Source: Isoetes taiwanensis (lineage: Eukaryota > Streptophyta > Lycopodiopsida > Isoetales > Isoetaceae). Taken from it: a stretch of 64,000 bases of DNA. The DNA lies in contig JAJEKV010000003.1 of NCBI GenBank assembly GCA_021234155.1, forward strand, positions 26,516,233-26,580,232. The letters are read 5' to 3'. Position numbers and translations under genes: made by a program. The notes under the pieces were generated by a model, which saw only the letters and a program-made list of their open reading frames with translations, was not told the origin of the DNA and ran no database searches. Shown here in pieces: positions 34,490-46,759 of this stretch (position 1 is the first letter of the stretch; the number at the start of each line of letters is the position of its first letter).

Positions 34490-35093
34490 ACCCTTAAGTA
34501 TTTTGAAACATATATTATTCATGGAACTAATACTTGGTCTAGTGGTTAGAGTGTGGGGTTTGGGGGGCTGAGGACCAGGGTTCGAATCCCCCCAATAACA
34601 TAAAAAATTTTAAAAACCTTTTCTTAAGGGACGAGCATTCAACATGAGCCTTAGGATCTTAGACTCGATCAACGATCAAGATCTCACTATATAAAAGCAA
34701 TATGAGCAGTAGGATCTATTACGACATATAATTCCCAAAGCCATGTGGATCGTAGGATATGTGTCAAGCCACCTGAGCCGTAGGATATCGGATCGACGAT
34801 CAGGATCAAGATCAACCTGGACCGTTAGATCGATTACATATAATTCCCAAAGCCATGTGCACCGGAGGATGTGTCCCAAACCAAAGTGAGCCGTAGGATC
34901 TCGGACCGACGATCAGGATCAAATCAACCTGGACCGTAGGATCGCTTACATATAATCTTATACAAACTCCCAAGCCATCTGGGCCGTAGGATACGTCCCA
35001 AAACCACGTGACCCGTAGGATCTCGGATCAACGGTCGGATTGAGTGGAACAAACATAAGAACATATATATGTTAGATTCTATTAGAACATTAC
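34490..35093. repeat. About 590-bp repeat with tRNA-like head (unit 1)
   Basis: It begins with a tRNA-related head: A-box TGGTCTAGTGG at 34535-34545 and exact B-box GGTTCGAATCC at 34579-34589. Three degenerate subrepeats of about 125 bp follow, sharing GCCGTAGGATCTCGGATC and AAGCCATGTG motifs. A second copy starts at 35094 but is cut at 35173 by the duplication junction. In unit 2 both copies are present (42438-43028 and 43029-43630). Confidence 0.75.
34527..34600 (+). mobile_element. tRNA-derived SINE-like head
   Basis: A-box and B-box promoter elements are spaced as in a tRNA gene. I cannot fold a full acceptor stem, so it is not a working tRNA. Further copies are at 35119-35172 (truncated), 42475-42548 and 43070-43148. 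Confidence 0.6.
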
Positions 35094-35183
35094 CCTTAAG
35101 TATATTTGAACCATATGTTATTCATGGAACTAATACTTGGTCTAGTGGTTAGAGTGGGGGGTTTGGGGGGTTTGGGGAGTTGC

Positions 35184-35590
35184 AGAAAGAAAAGCAAATA
35201 GGGTATAAATATTCGATGTCGCATGTAGAAGCAGCAAGTAAGAAAAGCAATGGCAAAATCTGTTTGTGTTGCCGTAGTGCTGGTGCTAGGGTAAAACCCA
35301 AATTGTTCAGATAGAACCAGACCATAAGAACAAATCCGACCTTCATGAACCTAACAAAACATCGGGCATCATAGCCATGATCGAGGTAAACTGCTCGATC
35401 TGCATGCCAGACTACTTCCGATGATTCCAACCCTAATCCCAATTAATCTTAGACCATTCAATCTTGAGAAATAAATATAAATATAATATAGGATTAAATC
35501 TCAACCGCCCAAAATATAGGACTAAATCTCAACCGCCCAATTTAGGGCTCGATGCACTACACACTTACATCAAAACATTATAATATAAGA
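35184..35590 (-). mobile_element. 5' end of truncated Helitron (unit 2)
   Basis: This is the duplicate of 27224-27630, starting TCTTATATTATAATG on the minus strand at 35590. The left side is cut exactly at the duplication junction. Confidence 0.55.
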
Positions 35591-35689
35591 TAGGGAATAC
35601 ATATAGGCAAAAACATAATCTATTATATAATGATTGGTGATATTTTTGTCTCTTTTCGATGCAAAAAAAGATGCATTTCTTGAGATTTA

Positions 35690-37910
35690 GATTCACATCA
35701 GAATCCATGCATAAAGGACAGACATTTGCAAGGAGATCCATACGGTAGCACTAGATCCCAAACATATATCATCCAACAATACTCCTGAATTTTTTTGTAG
35801 GCTGATTTGAAGATAACATCTATAGCCCTTTGGAAAGTTGTATGTGCATTCATAAGCCCAAATAGCATCCTTTTTATTGCATAAGTTCCCAAGGAGATGA
35901 AGATGTTTGAGGTTGATTTTCCTCCTTGATACTAATTTGATTGAACTCTAAAAGTTCATCTAAGAATGAATACATATTCTTATCAGCTACAACATTCAAT
36001 GTTTCCTTCAAAAATAGCAATTCTAATGGTAGCTTTGTTGAGGTCTCTATAGTCTATGCAGATCCTCAAAGCTCCACTCTTTTTTTCTATAGGAACAATG
36101 AAGACACCCATTCATGATTGATAATCTCTATAATGATACCTTTATCCAACATTTTATGCAACTCATCCTTGATTAATCATATCAATGAAGCATTAATCCT
36201 TCTTAAACTTTGAAAACACAGGTTTAAAGCCATCTATAATCTTAATTTCAAATTGGCAACCCTTCCTTTTTATACCAATGAGCTTTGAGTAGTCCCATGC
36301 AAATACGTCACTTGTACTCTCAAAGAGTCGGCAATTTCTTTTTTGTTTTGAGTATAAAACAAAGCTCCCACAAAGGAAGTTTTTCCTTACCATTTTTGGC
36401 TACCTCTCAAATGTGGTCTTCTTTTGTAGCATTTATGGTTAGATTAGAATACAATTCTTTTATATCATCTTCTTCAAGATCTGCTTCTGGAATGGCTCCT
36501 TCAGACAAGTGTGACATTAGAGTATCCCTGCACAAAGCATCAGCCTCCCAATTTTACTCTCTTGTGTGAAAGACCTTCTATAAAGTAAAATCTGTAAGCA
36601 CATGCATAGCATGATTTCTTAGAGCTTGCATATCCGCATTCTTAGTTTGATACTCTCTAGAGATTGTCTGCAAACTATGTGAGATAAATCCTTCCTTTAG
36701 CCAACAAAGAATCCTTAACTATGGCAACAGAGGAGGCTACATTTAGCTTTCTAGAAATACCTCTATCAATCCATGGGAATTCTTCTTGCTTTTGCATAGT
36801 AGAGGGTAAGGTTTCCATAACAATGGTATCATTTCACAATTTATTGGCTTGCTGACAGCCAACCTATAAGATCCTAAAGGTTCTTCAATCAATATATCTT
36901 GCAAAAAATTAATATTATTAGTAGAACCCTAAGAACCATAATGTCAATTTCTCCTTTTGCGTCTTCAAAAGCAACAACAATAAAAATAGCAACAACAGTT
37001 ATACCTTTTGTGTTAACTAAAACCTTACTTTACCAACATGAGCGACCTTAGTATTGTAGAATGATTTCAACAACATTTAAGATTTTTTATTCATACTTCT
37101 TCATAATATAGTAAGGCTTAATGTTCAAATGTCTCCATCTAGCAAAACATTAGAGAAAGTATATCCTTCCAAAGCAGCGGAACACATAAAAGCACCAGGA
37201 TCTTCTTCATTTTGAGCCAACACAAGGTTAGTTGCATCAATAGCATTAATATAAGCCAAAGGTTCAATGCATGTGGCCTGCAAAACTATTTGCCTATAGC
37301 TAGGAGCAATTTTCAATAGAGCAAGCAAATCTAGACTCGCCTTAAATTTTTTACGCAAAGCCTCCATCTCATCTAGGTCCTGGTCCTTTTTAACATATTT
37401 TTGAGAGAAGATGGATCTATTTCCTGCGAAGGAGGTTCCACAATTGGAGTTTTCTGTTGGTGATGCTTTAGGGACATACTTGACATTGCCACTAGTTCCA
37501 GCTTGCTTATTGGCTTCATTCATGCTTCTTATCTGCACCACCATAACATCTTCATATTTGTTAATATCAATAGCTTGTATAAACCTCACAGAAGTAATAG
37601 TCGCAGTTTTTTTTTTTTTTTTTTTTTTTTGTTTAGAGAAATGCTTTTTAAGTGAACATCTAATATCTGTATGACCAACTTCCTTACATAAAGCACAAAT
37701 GGGATATTCTTTACCAAAGCATCCTTTTCGATTATATTTGGGACAAATTATATAAAAACAATTACTAAAAGAGTGTGTATACTTACCACAATGTATGCAA
37801 TCAAGATAGACTCTACCTGTCTTAGATGCCTTAAGTTCAACCAACTGCTTGATTAGCTGTGTTAAAGCCTCTGTAACCTTGGACAAATCTGTCTTGACTT
37901 GTATACATAA
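35690..37910 (-). pseudogene. Degraded gypsy gag-protease-RT fragment (unit 2)
   Basis: The duplicate of 27745-29960. Here the gag-protease part stays in one frame for 253 codons (37886-37125): zinc-knuckle-like CIHCGKYTHSFSNC, a Lys run from the poly-T stretch, and LIKQLVELKASKTGRV. The RT pieces remain broken. No LTR seen. Confidence 0.75.
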
Positions 37911-39092
37911 TGGTTGACCTTAACACTAGAGACGTCACAAGATGTACCAGAAAAGGTGCATTTTCACTGTTTGCTCTAAAATTCATATAAAATCAAAGGT
38001 TCAATAATTAGTCAAATCCTTCTTACATGTTAATATTGACAGTCATATTGCATGGAAAAAGTACCTAAAAATCTATTGGTTCCCATTCATAAGAATTACG
38101 CTTAGGTAAACCCAAGGGAGGTCAAGTCTATTTTGCTTCATGTGTAAATAAATTAAAACTGTCTTGATAAGAAGATTTTTATGATTTTTCTCATCATTTT
38201 TGTATTTTTCTTTGATGAATTAAAGAGTAAGACACAAAAAATTGCACCTCAATCCGAAGTCTAAGAAGGGAGATATAGTTGTTTGAACATGACAGGGCCA
38301 CAACTGTGGCTTGTCTTCTGTAAACCAATACTGGTTTCCAAAAATTTGTTCCTAAATCAAATCTCTAACTTTTGTAGAGAAATGAATTTTGACCTAAAAT
38401 TTTGAATATAAGTAGTAGACAACTTGTTCTATATAAGAAAAATGTCCATTAGCTTTGATGCTGAAGTTTTGATTTTTTCTTTTTCTTTTTTTTTTACAAG
38501 TGATTGATGTCTTAAGTCCTGCGATAGGAAGAAAATTACAAGTGATTGATATCTTATGTCTATATAGGAATAAAATGATTCAAAGTCATCCTCCAAAAAA
38601 TCACATTATGGAAGGTTACCATGATATGGAATCACTCCAAAAATAAACAAGTAAAAAAGCATAGCATTTGTTTTTAAGAAATCAAGAAAGGTTTGTATAT
38701 TTGAGACCATTACTAGTCCATCTTCTTTTTAAAATCAAGAACACCCTCACGTTAATCGATTTCAGTTTCAATTGCGGGATATAAGCACCTCATGAGCTAC
38801 TCTATTCATTATCAATGCTTATGATCTTGAGGTTTAGAGTAAACTTTTTAGCATCTATTCCAAGTTATCTGCTAGATTATGCATTCCATGGATTTCATAG
38901 ACCTATGATTGAATGGTGAATCCAAAACTTGTATTTTCAAATTTCTCAAGCTGTGAAAGTAATGCAAAAGAATGAAAAACAAATATGAAAAGCCATAATT
39001 ATGAAATATAAAGATAGACTGCTATATCTGTTTTCCATTATTTGTCCACATGGATTAAGATCATTCAAAAAGCCAGAACATCCTTATCTTAA
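37911..39092. other. Unassigned sequence (unit 2)
   Basis: Duplicate of 29961-31139; no supported gene. Confidence 0.4.
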
Positions 39093-41523
39093 CTAGTTAC
39101 GGTGCCCAGCGTTGCTGGACATAAATTGAAAACCTGTAAATGATGAACCAACCACTGTAGAACATCACACATGAACATATATGTTGTTTATTTATTGATG
39201 AGTGTTTTTGAGCATTCTTGTCCAAGCAATGCCAATGACACATTGCGCATTTTAAACACATGTGTGGATAGCTTGTGTACATTCTTCTCCAATTCTTGTA
39301 ATTCATATAGTAATATATCAAAGACACATTTACTGTCAAGTGGCGATATATCAAGAACACATTAAGCTTTAAACGGAATGAAAGATGTGTATCTTAGAAT
39401 TAAAAGCAGTCTCTTAAACAAAAGAAATAGTTAAGCATTTTAGAATCTTAACACATTGGTATCTTCGCTATGTTGCTGCGTGTTGCCAAGGTTTAATAGG
39501 GAAGCTAAAATTGTTAAAAGATTCATGCCAATAATAAAAGGAAGCATTTTATTTGCTATGCCTTCTCTCTTTGAATCCAATCCTTCGTGATGCTTTTTGG
39601 ATTTCTTCCCACTATCTATCCTGCTACATGCTACAGATCAAAAGCTTATACTAAATCGAACTCCAAGAACACAAATGCACTGCTAGCATTTTCTCTGATG
39701 GCTTTAGGAGTGGTTTGTTTAATGGATCAGAGTATAAACAACTCTTTTTTCCACAAAAAAAAAAAGAAGTTATCTCAGTTTTCACCACTGAATTCCCTCA
39801 TGAAAACAATCTCAAGGACCTATAGCATACAGGGAAGGTTTGGATATGGCTGCTTCTTTAGCAATGTTGCCCCTGCTAATTGAGCCTGCATTCTGAGCAT
39901 GACAAATGCATTTTGAGTATAGCAATGCAGGCTTAATGAGCTTGATCTCAAATTTCATTTCTTCCATGACATATGCAATTGCCTCTATGGGGCAGCTATG
40001 GAAAAGGTCTGTTGCATTTCTAGATGTGCAAAGAATACTTTCGTTTAATGACCATTTTTCTCTCTAGTTCCATTATGAATCTTACTTTTACTTGCAAATC
40101 CAAGGCCCATATGGCAGCAAAGAATTTCTTCTGCCCTTTGGACATGTTCAAATCTAGAAAAGGTGAACTTGACAGTCCAAACATGCCTTTCTTACCCTCT
40201 CCATTGTGTTATCTGGAATTAAGCCTCCGCATAGAGATCCATATCCCAGAAGCTTAATATTTCTCTTCTTCCAGTAATGTACCATGTATCTAAGGGTCCT
40301 CCTGTCCAACAATGAGAATTGAATCACGTTGCATCAAGAAAACATCTCTCCATCTACTATCTTGTCTAATGCTTCTGTGTTCATATTTACCAATGCTAGA
40401 GATCATTCCTTTCTCCCTCAAATCAGTGAGAATTTTGGCAGTGTCCACCATGCCAGGAATGTTATAGTCCCACCAATGTAACTGCTCAAGGTATAATTTG
40501 GCCGCCTTCAATGCATCCATTAAACAGGGGATACCCTCCTAGTGGCCAGAGTCAATTTCAACCTGGAAACAAATGTATTTCTTTATTAAAAAACATATTC
40601 AATGTTTCTATAAATTGCAAGTATTTTATGAGGCATAATGCTATAATGTTTATTAAATTACAGCGATAATATATAAGAATCCAGTCAAGCAAAATGTTGT
40701 GTGTTCACCACACAAAAGTTTCATGTTCCCATCTATCTGTCCAATGCAGATGATATTATATTCAATAATAGGTGCATATCAAATTGTTCTATTGACTAGT
40801 GATATTGAATCAATCAACCCAGCCAAAAATACACCTCTAGTGAAATGTAGCATTCTTGTTGTACATGCACATGCAGTCGTTTCCCCAAACGAAAAAATAA
40901 AGTAAATTACTCTGGTGATAAATCAAAGAGAAGATACCTGAAAATATTTGACAGAAACTTGGTAGTTCTTATGAATATCTGGAAGGTTGTCGTCCATTTT
41001 TTGAGCTTTTCAGCATTGCCTGAAGGAACAAAGGATAGGTTCGGCTAGCTCCAAAGTGAAAAGCATGCGAACATAGAGCTTTGTTCTGATGAGATGAAAA
41101 GCTCTTCAAGAAGAACTTCGATAAGCCCATGTGGGCAACAGAAGTCTGGCCTGATGCATCGGCTCTAATAGCTGGATTTGGGTTGAGCCATGCATTAGCC
41201 ATTATCCTGCCTTAGCCTTTCCCCTTTTCCTTCCCAATCGATGGCCCCTTGTGATCTACCAGTTGCTGTTTCGATGGTGCAACAGTTAGCAACAGTTACC
41301 TCCGATTTAGCTTCCGCCATAGCCACGTCCAAGCCATAAGTAGCAGTTGATCCTCCTCCACGGCTAGAGTAGGGATCAGAACAGGCGGCCCATGCTGCTC
41401 TTGCAGAAGAAACCTAAAGCAAGTTAAAACGTAACATCTAAGCCGTCCGATTTGATTGAACGATCTCAGCCGTCCGATTTAGGGCGTGGTCCATTACTTG
41501 CACTAAAACATTATAATATAAGA
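39093..41523 (-). mobile_element. Non-autonomous Helitron with captured gene (unit 2)
   Basis: Duplicate of 31140-33573 with the same TC start at 41523, terminal hairpin and CTAG end at 39093. Because both copies sit at the same place in each unit, they come from the duplication and not from separate insertions. Confidence 0.8.
40154..41202 (-). pseudogene. Captured aldo-keto reductase gene fragment (unit 2)
   Basis: It has the same exon-intron-exon layout as the copy at 32204-33252, with the HWWDYNIPG block and the same stop at the second-exon start. A short patch near 40325-40345 differs from unit 1 (ACGTTGCATCAAGAAA against GGTTGCATACAGTAAA), further altering the reading frame. Confidence 0.68.
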
Positions 41524-41709
41524 TTGGTTTTAAACTATATATGTATACAAGAAATTTAATGTGTCCTACGGCACATTGTTCCAGTTTTAGCATGTTCTTA
41601 CGGTGCAAGGCCATGTCGTGCTCTAGGTAACCAACGATTCTACTGAGATTCTCTTGTGATTCCTCTATATTCTTCAACATTCTATGTACTATATTTAGCA
41701 TTCATGAAG

Positions 41710-42390
41710 ATTCCTCTAGATTCTCTTAGAATTTTCTATTTTGATTGAGGTGCTTACCTATGAGCATTTAGAACCTTCCAAAATAATCTATTTTGGATCA
41801 CAGGCAACATTTCTAAAACACTTTCTATTTTTAGAGGAGGCGCCATACGAGCATCTAGAACATTTTTTTTTCAATATTTATATTGTACACCTTTATTATG
41901 AAACATTTTAGAACATTCTATTGTGGCTCTTTGCAAAATCTTAAAAAAATTTTAAGATTTCATCAAGATTTTCTTAGATTCCCTTAGATATTATGAAGAT
42001 TCCCTTAGATTCAACTAGATTTTAAGAGATTCCCTTAGACTTGTAAATAACTTCCTAGATTCTCTTACAATTTATGAGATTTCCTTAGATTCCCTTTAAT
42101 TCTCCTGGATTCCCTTACATTCTAGAAATTTCTAGAATATTCTGAAAGTTTCTGGAACATTCTGAAACTTTCAAAATATCCTAGAACTTTCTGGAAGTAT
42201 TTCCCTATTCCCTTACATTCCCGAAGATTCCTCTACATTCTAGAACTTATTAGAATAATTTGGAACTTTCTGGAAGGATTCTCTTAGATTCCCCCTAGAT
42301 TCTCTTATATTCCAAATTCTAGAATATTCTGGAACTTTCTAGAACATTCTAGAAGATTTTAGAAGTTTCTAAAGCCTCCAGAACATCCTA
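41710..42390. repeat. TTC/GAA-rich degenerate repeat tract (unit 2)
   Basis: Duplicate of 33760-34440. Confidence 0.65.
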
Positions 42391-42437
42391 GAACTTTCTT
42401 GAACTAGTATATTCTATTTTATCTTAATTAGAACATT

Positions 42438-43630
42438 ACCCTTAAGTATTTTGAAACATATATTATTCATGGAACTAATACTTGGTCTAGTGGTTAGAGT
42501 GTGGGGTTTGGGGGGCTGAGGACCAGGGTTCGAATCCCCCCAATAACATAAAAAATTTTAAAAACCTTTTCTTAAGGGACGAGCATTCAACATGAGCCTT
42601 AGGATCTTAGACTCGATCAACGATCAAGATCTCACTATATAAAAGCAATATGAGCAGTAGGATCTATTACGACATATAATTCCCAAAGCCATGTGGATCG
42701 TAGGATATGTGTCAAGCCACCTGAGCCGTAGGATATCGGATCGACGATCAGGATCAAGATCAACCTGGACCGTTAGATCGATTACATATAATTCCCAAAG
42801 CCATGTGCACCGGAGGATGTGTCCCAAACCAAAGTGAGCCGTAGGATCTCGGACCGACGATCAGGATCAAATCAACCTGGACCGTAGGATCGCTTACATA
42901 TAATCTTATACAAACTCCCAAGCCATCTGGGCCGTAGGATACGTCCCAAAACCACGTGACCCGTAGGATCTCGGATCAACGGTCGGATTGAGTGGAACAA
43001 ACATAAGAACATATATATGTTAGATTCTATTAGAACATTACCCTTAAGTATATTTGAACCATATGTTATTCATGGAACTAATACTTGGTCTAGTGGTTAG
43101 AGTGGGGGGTTTGGGGGGTTGAGGGCTAGAGTTCGAATTCCCCCAATAACATAAAAAATTTTTAAAAGCCTTTCCTTAAGGGACGAGCATTCAACATGAG
43201 CCTTAGGATCTTAGACTCGATCAACGATCAAGATCTCACCATATAAAAGCAATATGAGCCGTAGGATCTATTACATATAATTCCCAAAGCCATGTGGATC
43301 GTAGGATATGTGTCAAGCCACCTGAGCCGTAGGATCTCGGATCGACGATCAGGATCAAGATCAACTTGGACCGTTAGATCGATTACATATAATTCCAAAG
43401 CCATGTGCACCATAGGATGTGTCCCAAACCAAAGTGAGCCGTAGGATCTCGAACCGACGATCAGGATCAAATCAACCTGGACCGTAGGATCGCTTACATA
43501 TAATCTTATACAAACTACCAAGCCATCTGGGCCGTAGGATACGTCCCAAAACCACGTGAGCCGTAGGATCTCGGATCAACGGTCGGATTGAGTGGGACAA
43601 ACATAAGAACATATATATGTTATGTTAGAT
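42438..43630. repeat. Two tandem copies of the 590-bp repeat (unit 2)
   Basis: Each copy starts with the tRNA-like head (A-boxes at 42483-42493 and 43086-43096; the second B-box is damaged, AGTTCGAATTCC) followed by GCCGTAGGATC-type subrepeats. The second copy continues past the duplication and shows the original right-hand context. Confidence 0.75.
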
Positions 43631-45370
43631 ATATATGCCATTTCATAGCAACCTCCCTATAAGGGATCCATATTATGGTTAACAATGCAAAATCTTACCA
43701 TCGGAATGAGTATTTATATCTTACAGGGTCATGTATTTGAGCATCTTGCCAATTTTTAAATGAATCAAATGGACAGAGCCAAGCAAGATCTTAAATTGAT
43801 CTACACTTAAATTTTATCTTCTCGTATCCAGGTGGGAATATATATCTTATATATAGTATTCTATTTGAGAAAATTAGCTGGTTGCTAGAATTGCATTACT
43901 TAATGGTAATGTTGAAGCACAAGCAAACTAAACCTATATGAATCTCCACTCACCCTTCCAAAAATTATGTTAGAGAAGAGAAGGTAGAAAGTCACTATAT
44001 CATTGCCTGTGACACATAGAGTAGAATTGATAATGATAATTAGAGACTATAATGATCCATGCCCATTAATATTCAAACCTTACATATGGTAGTATGTCAT
44101 TTTTAACATCAAATTGGAGATCTATGTTGTCAATGAAGCTTAAATCCATAAAAATTATAGTCTATCGTGAAAGTTAAGCTAAAGTAACCACTTCAGAATA
44201 TAAAGAATACATGGTTACTCACCAAGTTGATAAAATTCTTTATTATGTAGATATAAGTGGAATGTATGGAGTGCATCATTTATTGCCCTTAGAAAACTTA
44301 TATATGAGTTTAGTTAAACCATGTTAGTTCTATTTTATCCTAGATTCTGTATCGAAACTTCTCTAATAAAAAGTGAGATTAACATGACTTATGGACGCTT
44401 AAAAAAATTATTGGACTATAGCTCTTAGAGTTGACATCTTATGGCCGCAAGTCTTATGTCAAAACTTGTTATAGTAAAGGAGAAACAATTCACAACCTTA
44501 AGAGCATCTTTGGTCTCAACATTTAGGCTAGAATAAACCATGAAGATATGTGTGAATATGAGAGCACATAGCAAAAAGGCAACTAGAGCATGGGGCAAGG
44601 GAAATTAAAAAATAAGGTTAACGAAAGAAAACATGATAGGTTGAGCTAAGGACATTTGCAAAAGAGTGGTGAGAAATATGGTCAATGTTAGTTCATGAAA
44701 ATAAATAGAAAACATGGGCTAGGCATAAATTCAAAGGGGACAAATATGGCAAATAGGCATAATGAGAATGAAAGTGCACATAGAAGAAAAAACAAGCAAA
44801 AAGCAATGGTAGATAAAGAGCAAAGGTAGGCATAATGGAATAAAATGTGGATATGGAAATAAGAAAAATGGCTAAAGCAAAGAACCGTATACCATGGGGT
44901 CTTCCAAGCTTTTACTCTTCCAAACTTCAAATAAGTGTCTTCCAATTTTCATAACCCAGTGTCTTCTAAACCATGACTTTAACCAAACCACAAATAGAAT
45001 ACCTCTTATGGAGTTTGACCTGAGATGCCTTAAGTTGACCCTGAAGGTCGGTTTCCTTTGACCCTCACATCAATGTTGGCTTCCAAGCTCTTCCAAACTT
45101 TGATCTAGTCTCTTAAGGAAATTGACCTCGCCTTTAAGCATAGACCAAATGGTTAGTATGTTGTCCTTTGGGGGCAACATGACTAAAGTCATTAAACTAT
45201 TGTCACAAGTAAAAAAAACATTTAAGGTATTTTACTTGGAGTGAAATTATAGCAAGCTCTCCAAGTAGCATCACCAAAAATATGGCTTACGGGGTATACT
45301 ATCACCTAAAAGTTCATGGGTGGAGAGTTCGATAAAAGCCATAAGAAAGGAGAAAGAACATTGTACTTTC
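43631..45370. other. Unassigned AT-rich region
   Basis: About 1.7 kb without a gene I can support. The 85-codon minus-strand frame at 44688-44945 is Phe/Leu-rich low-complexity and probably chance. Confidence 0.4.
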
Positions 45371-45374
45371 GAAA

Positions 45375-45856
45375 TGTTAGGGCAGGACACATTTCTCCAT
45401 ATTATCACCCTTATTACGTCAAGGCAAGTAGGAGTGCGTTCCTGCAAGATCTTTCAACTATTCTAGCTCAGAATGGCAAATGGCCTCACAAAACCTATAG
45501 AATCAGGCTAAGGATTGCCTTGACGTAGTAGAATGGCATGGGGTCAGCCATTCTTGCTGCCCCCATGACCTACAAAATCTGGTCGCGCCTACATGGCTTC
45601 CCCCATGCCATTCTACATAACATTCTATAACTTTCTTGTCCCACCTGGCAGGCTGCTAGGGCCACCTAGCAGGCTGCTAGTGCTCGCCGGATTGAACAAA
45701 AGGGGGCGGCACGTGCAAAATGTGGACTGCCCTAACATTTCGAGGGGAAATGTTCGTTGGCTGGCCATTACGCGGGGTGTGGCCACTGGCTTGCCCTAAC
45801 GGACTTGCCAAGTGGCCTTACCTCGCGTAATGGCCAGCCATCGAACATTACCCCTA
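45375..45856. repeat. Nested inverted-repeat (foldback) cluster
   Basis: Four inverted pairs occur in 480 bp: TTCGAAATGTTAGGGCAG (45375) with its inverse near 45742; TACGTCAAGGCAA (45415) with its inverse near 45520; GTAGAATGGCATGGGG (45529) with its inverse near 45617; and ATGTTCGTTGGCTGGCCATT (45751) with its inverse ending near 45850. It looks like foldback or MITE-type elements nested in each other. No gene. Confidence 0.65.
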
Positions 45857-46169
45857 ACATAAAAGATATAAACAAGAAAAAAAATAAAAGAGTAGGGACA
45901 AGCAACACTATGCATGGCTGACTTGTCAACTAAAATCAGAATGTTGTAAGCAAATGGCATTTTCCTCATTGGTGAGGAAACTATAGCATCTAGATTTTAC
46001 CCAAGTGTAGATTTGGAGACACAAAGGGTAACTTATTCAAAATTCCACAAAAAAAAAAAACAGGGGCCAAGTGGTGCACATCATAGGTATTGGTCTTTAT
46101 TACTTCTGTTCTGTAGAAGTCAAGAGTCAAATAGTAGGCAACATCATAAAATCTTCATAAGCCAGCAGC

Positions 46170-46727
46170 TTACTCTGCTTTGGAAGCTTCCTTCAAGTAA
46201 GCAATCAAATCAGCCCTTTCATGTGGATCCTTCATACCACTAATTTTCTTCTTGGTTCCTTTAATGTACTGCATCAGAACAACACCAGGTTACTAAAAAC
46301 CTAAAACACAAAAGATAAAGTAAAGGAGCATAAACAGACCGCCACTGGATTCAGTATGTACTCGTCCAAGGTTTTTTCGTTCCATTCAACTCCTTTAGCT
46401 TTATGTGCAGCAGAATATGAGTAGTCCGGCAATGATCCAGCAATCCTTCCCATAACCCCATATAGATTTGGACCTGGAGGCCGTATGCACAAAATACAGA
46501 GCTAATATGAACTTTTAGACATAGATTTGCATGTCCCAGTGGATTCTTATCTACGAAAGTGGAGATTTAATCTAGAAACCAGCAAGAAAAGCAGGGCATT
46601 TGTTTTACTAGCTCAGAAACATACCATATTTATGCCCCTCATTCTTCTCAATGGAGTGGCAATGAGAGCATTTGTTTCTGAAGATCTTCTCGCCGTTCTT
46701 GGAATCAGTCGCTGCGGATTCTTCCAT
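46170..46727 (-). CDS. Cytochrome c-like gene, three exons, atypical heme ligand
   Basis: Exons are 46727-46625, 46473-46340 and 46268-46170, with GT/AG at both introns, and encode 111 residues without a break. The first exon has the heme attachment motif CSHCH (usually CAQCH) after KIFRNK. The second has GPNLYGVMGR, DYSYSAAHK and WNEKTLDEYILNP; the third ends ADLIAYLKEASKAE. Cytochrome c carries electrons from complex III to IV between the mitochondrial membranes. The conserved NPKKYIPGTKM is here NPVAYIKGTKK, so the Met that binds heme iron is Lys and two binding-face lysines are Val-Ala. A Met four residues further (SGMKD) might substitute. It is either a divergent gene or a young pseudogene with an open frame. 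Start chosen because upstream sequence has no earlier in-frame ATG in context. Confidence 0.85.
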
Positions 46728-46759
46728 CGGACAGAAATAGAGTCTGGTCGGCTCCTTTC

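Larger units (their letters stand above)
27224..35183. repeat. Tandem duplication, unit 1 (about 7.96 kb)
   Basis: This block recurs at 35184-43120 with the same order of parts, small indels and few substitutions. Unit 1 ends inside a tRNA-like sequence at about 35173, then about 10 bases of filler lead into the AGAAAGAAAAGC start of unit 2. The high identity implies recent duplication. Confidence 0.93.
35184..43120. repeat. Tandem duplication, unit 2 (about 7.94 kb)
   Basis: It repeats 27224-35173 in the same order; the offset drifts between 7,944 and 7,960 through small indels. Differences include a poly-T run at 37608-37630 in place of a TTTC-rich stretch and small patches near 39880, 40330 and 41800. 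Confidence 0.93.

Noticed and set aside
34527-34600. Functional tRNA gene
   Set aside because: A-box and B-box are good but I cannot form the acceptor stem, and the sequence is repeated at the head of a 590-bp repeat.
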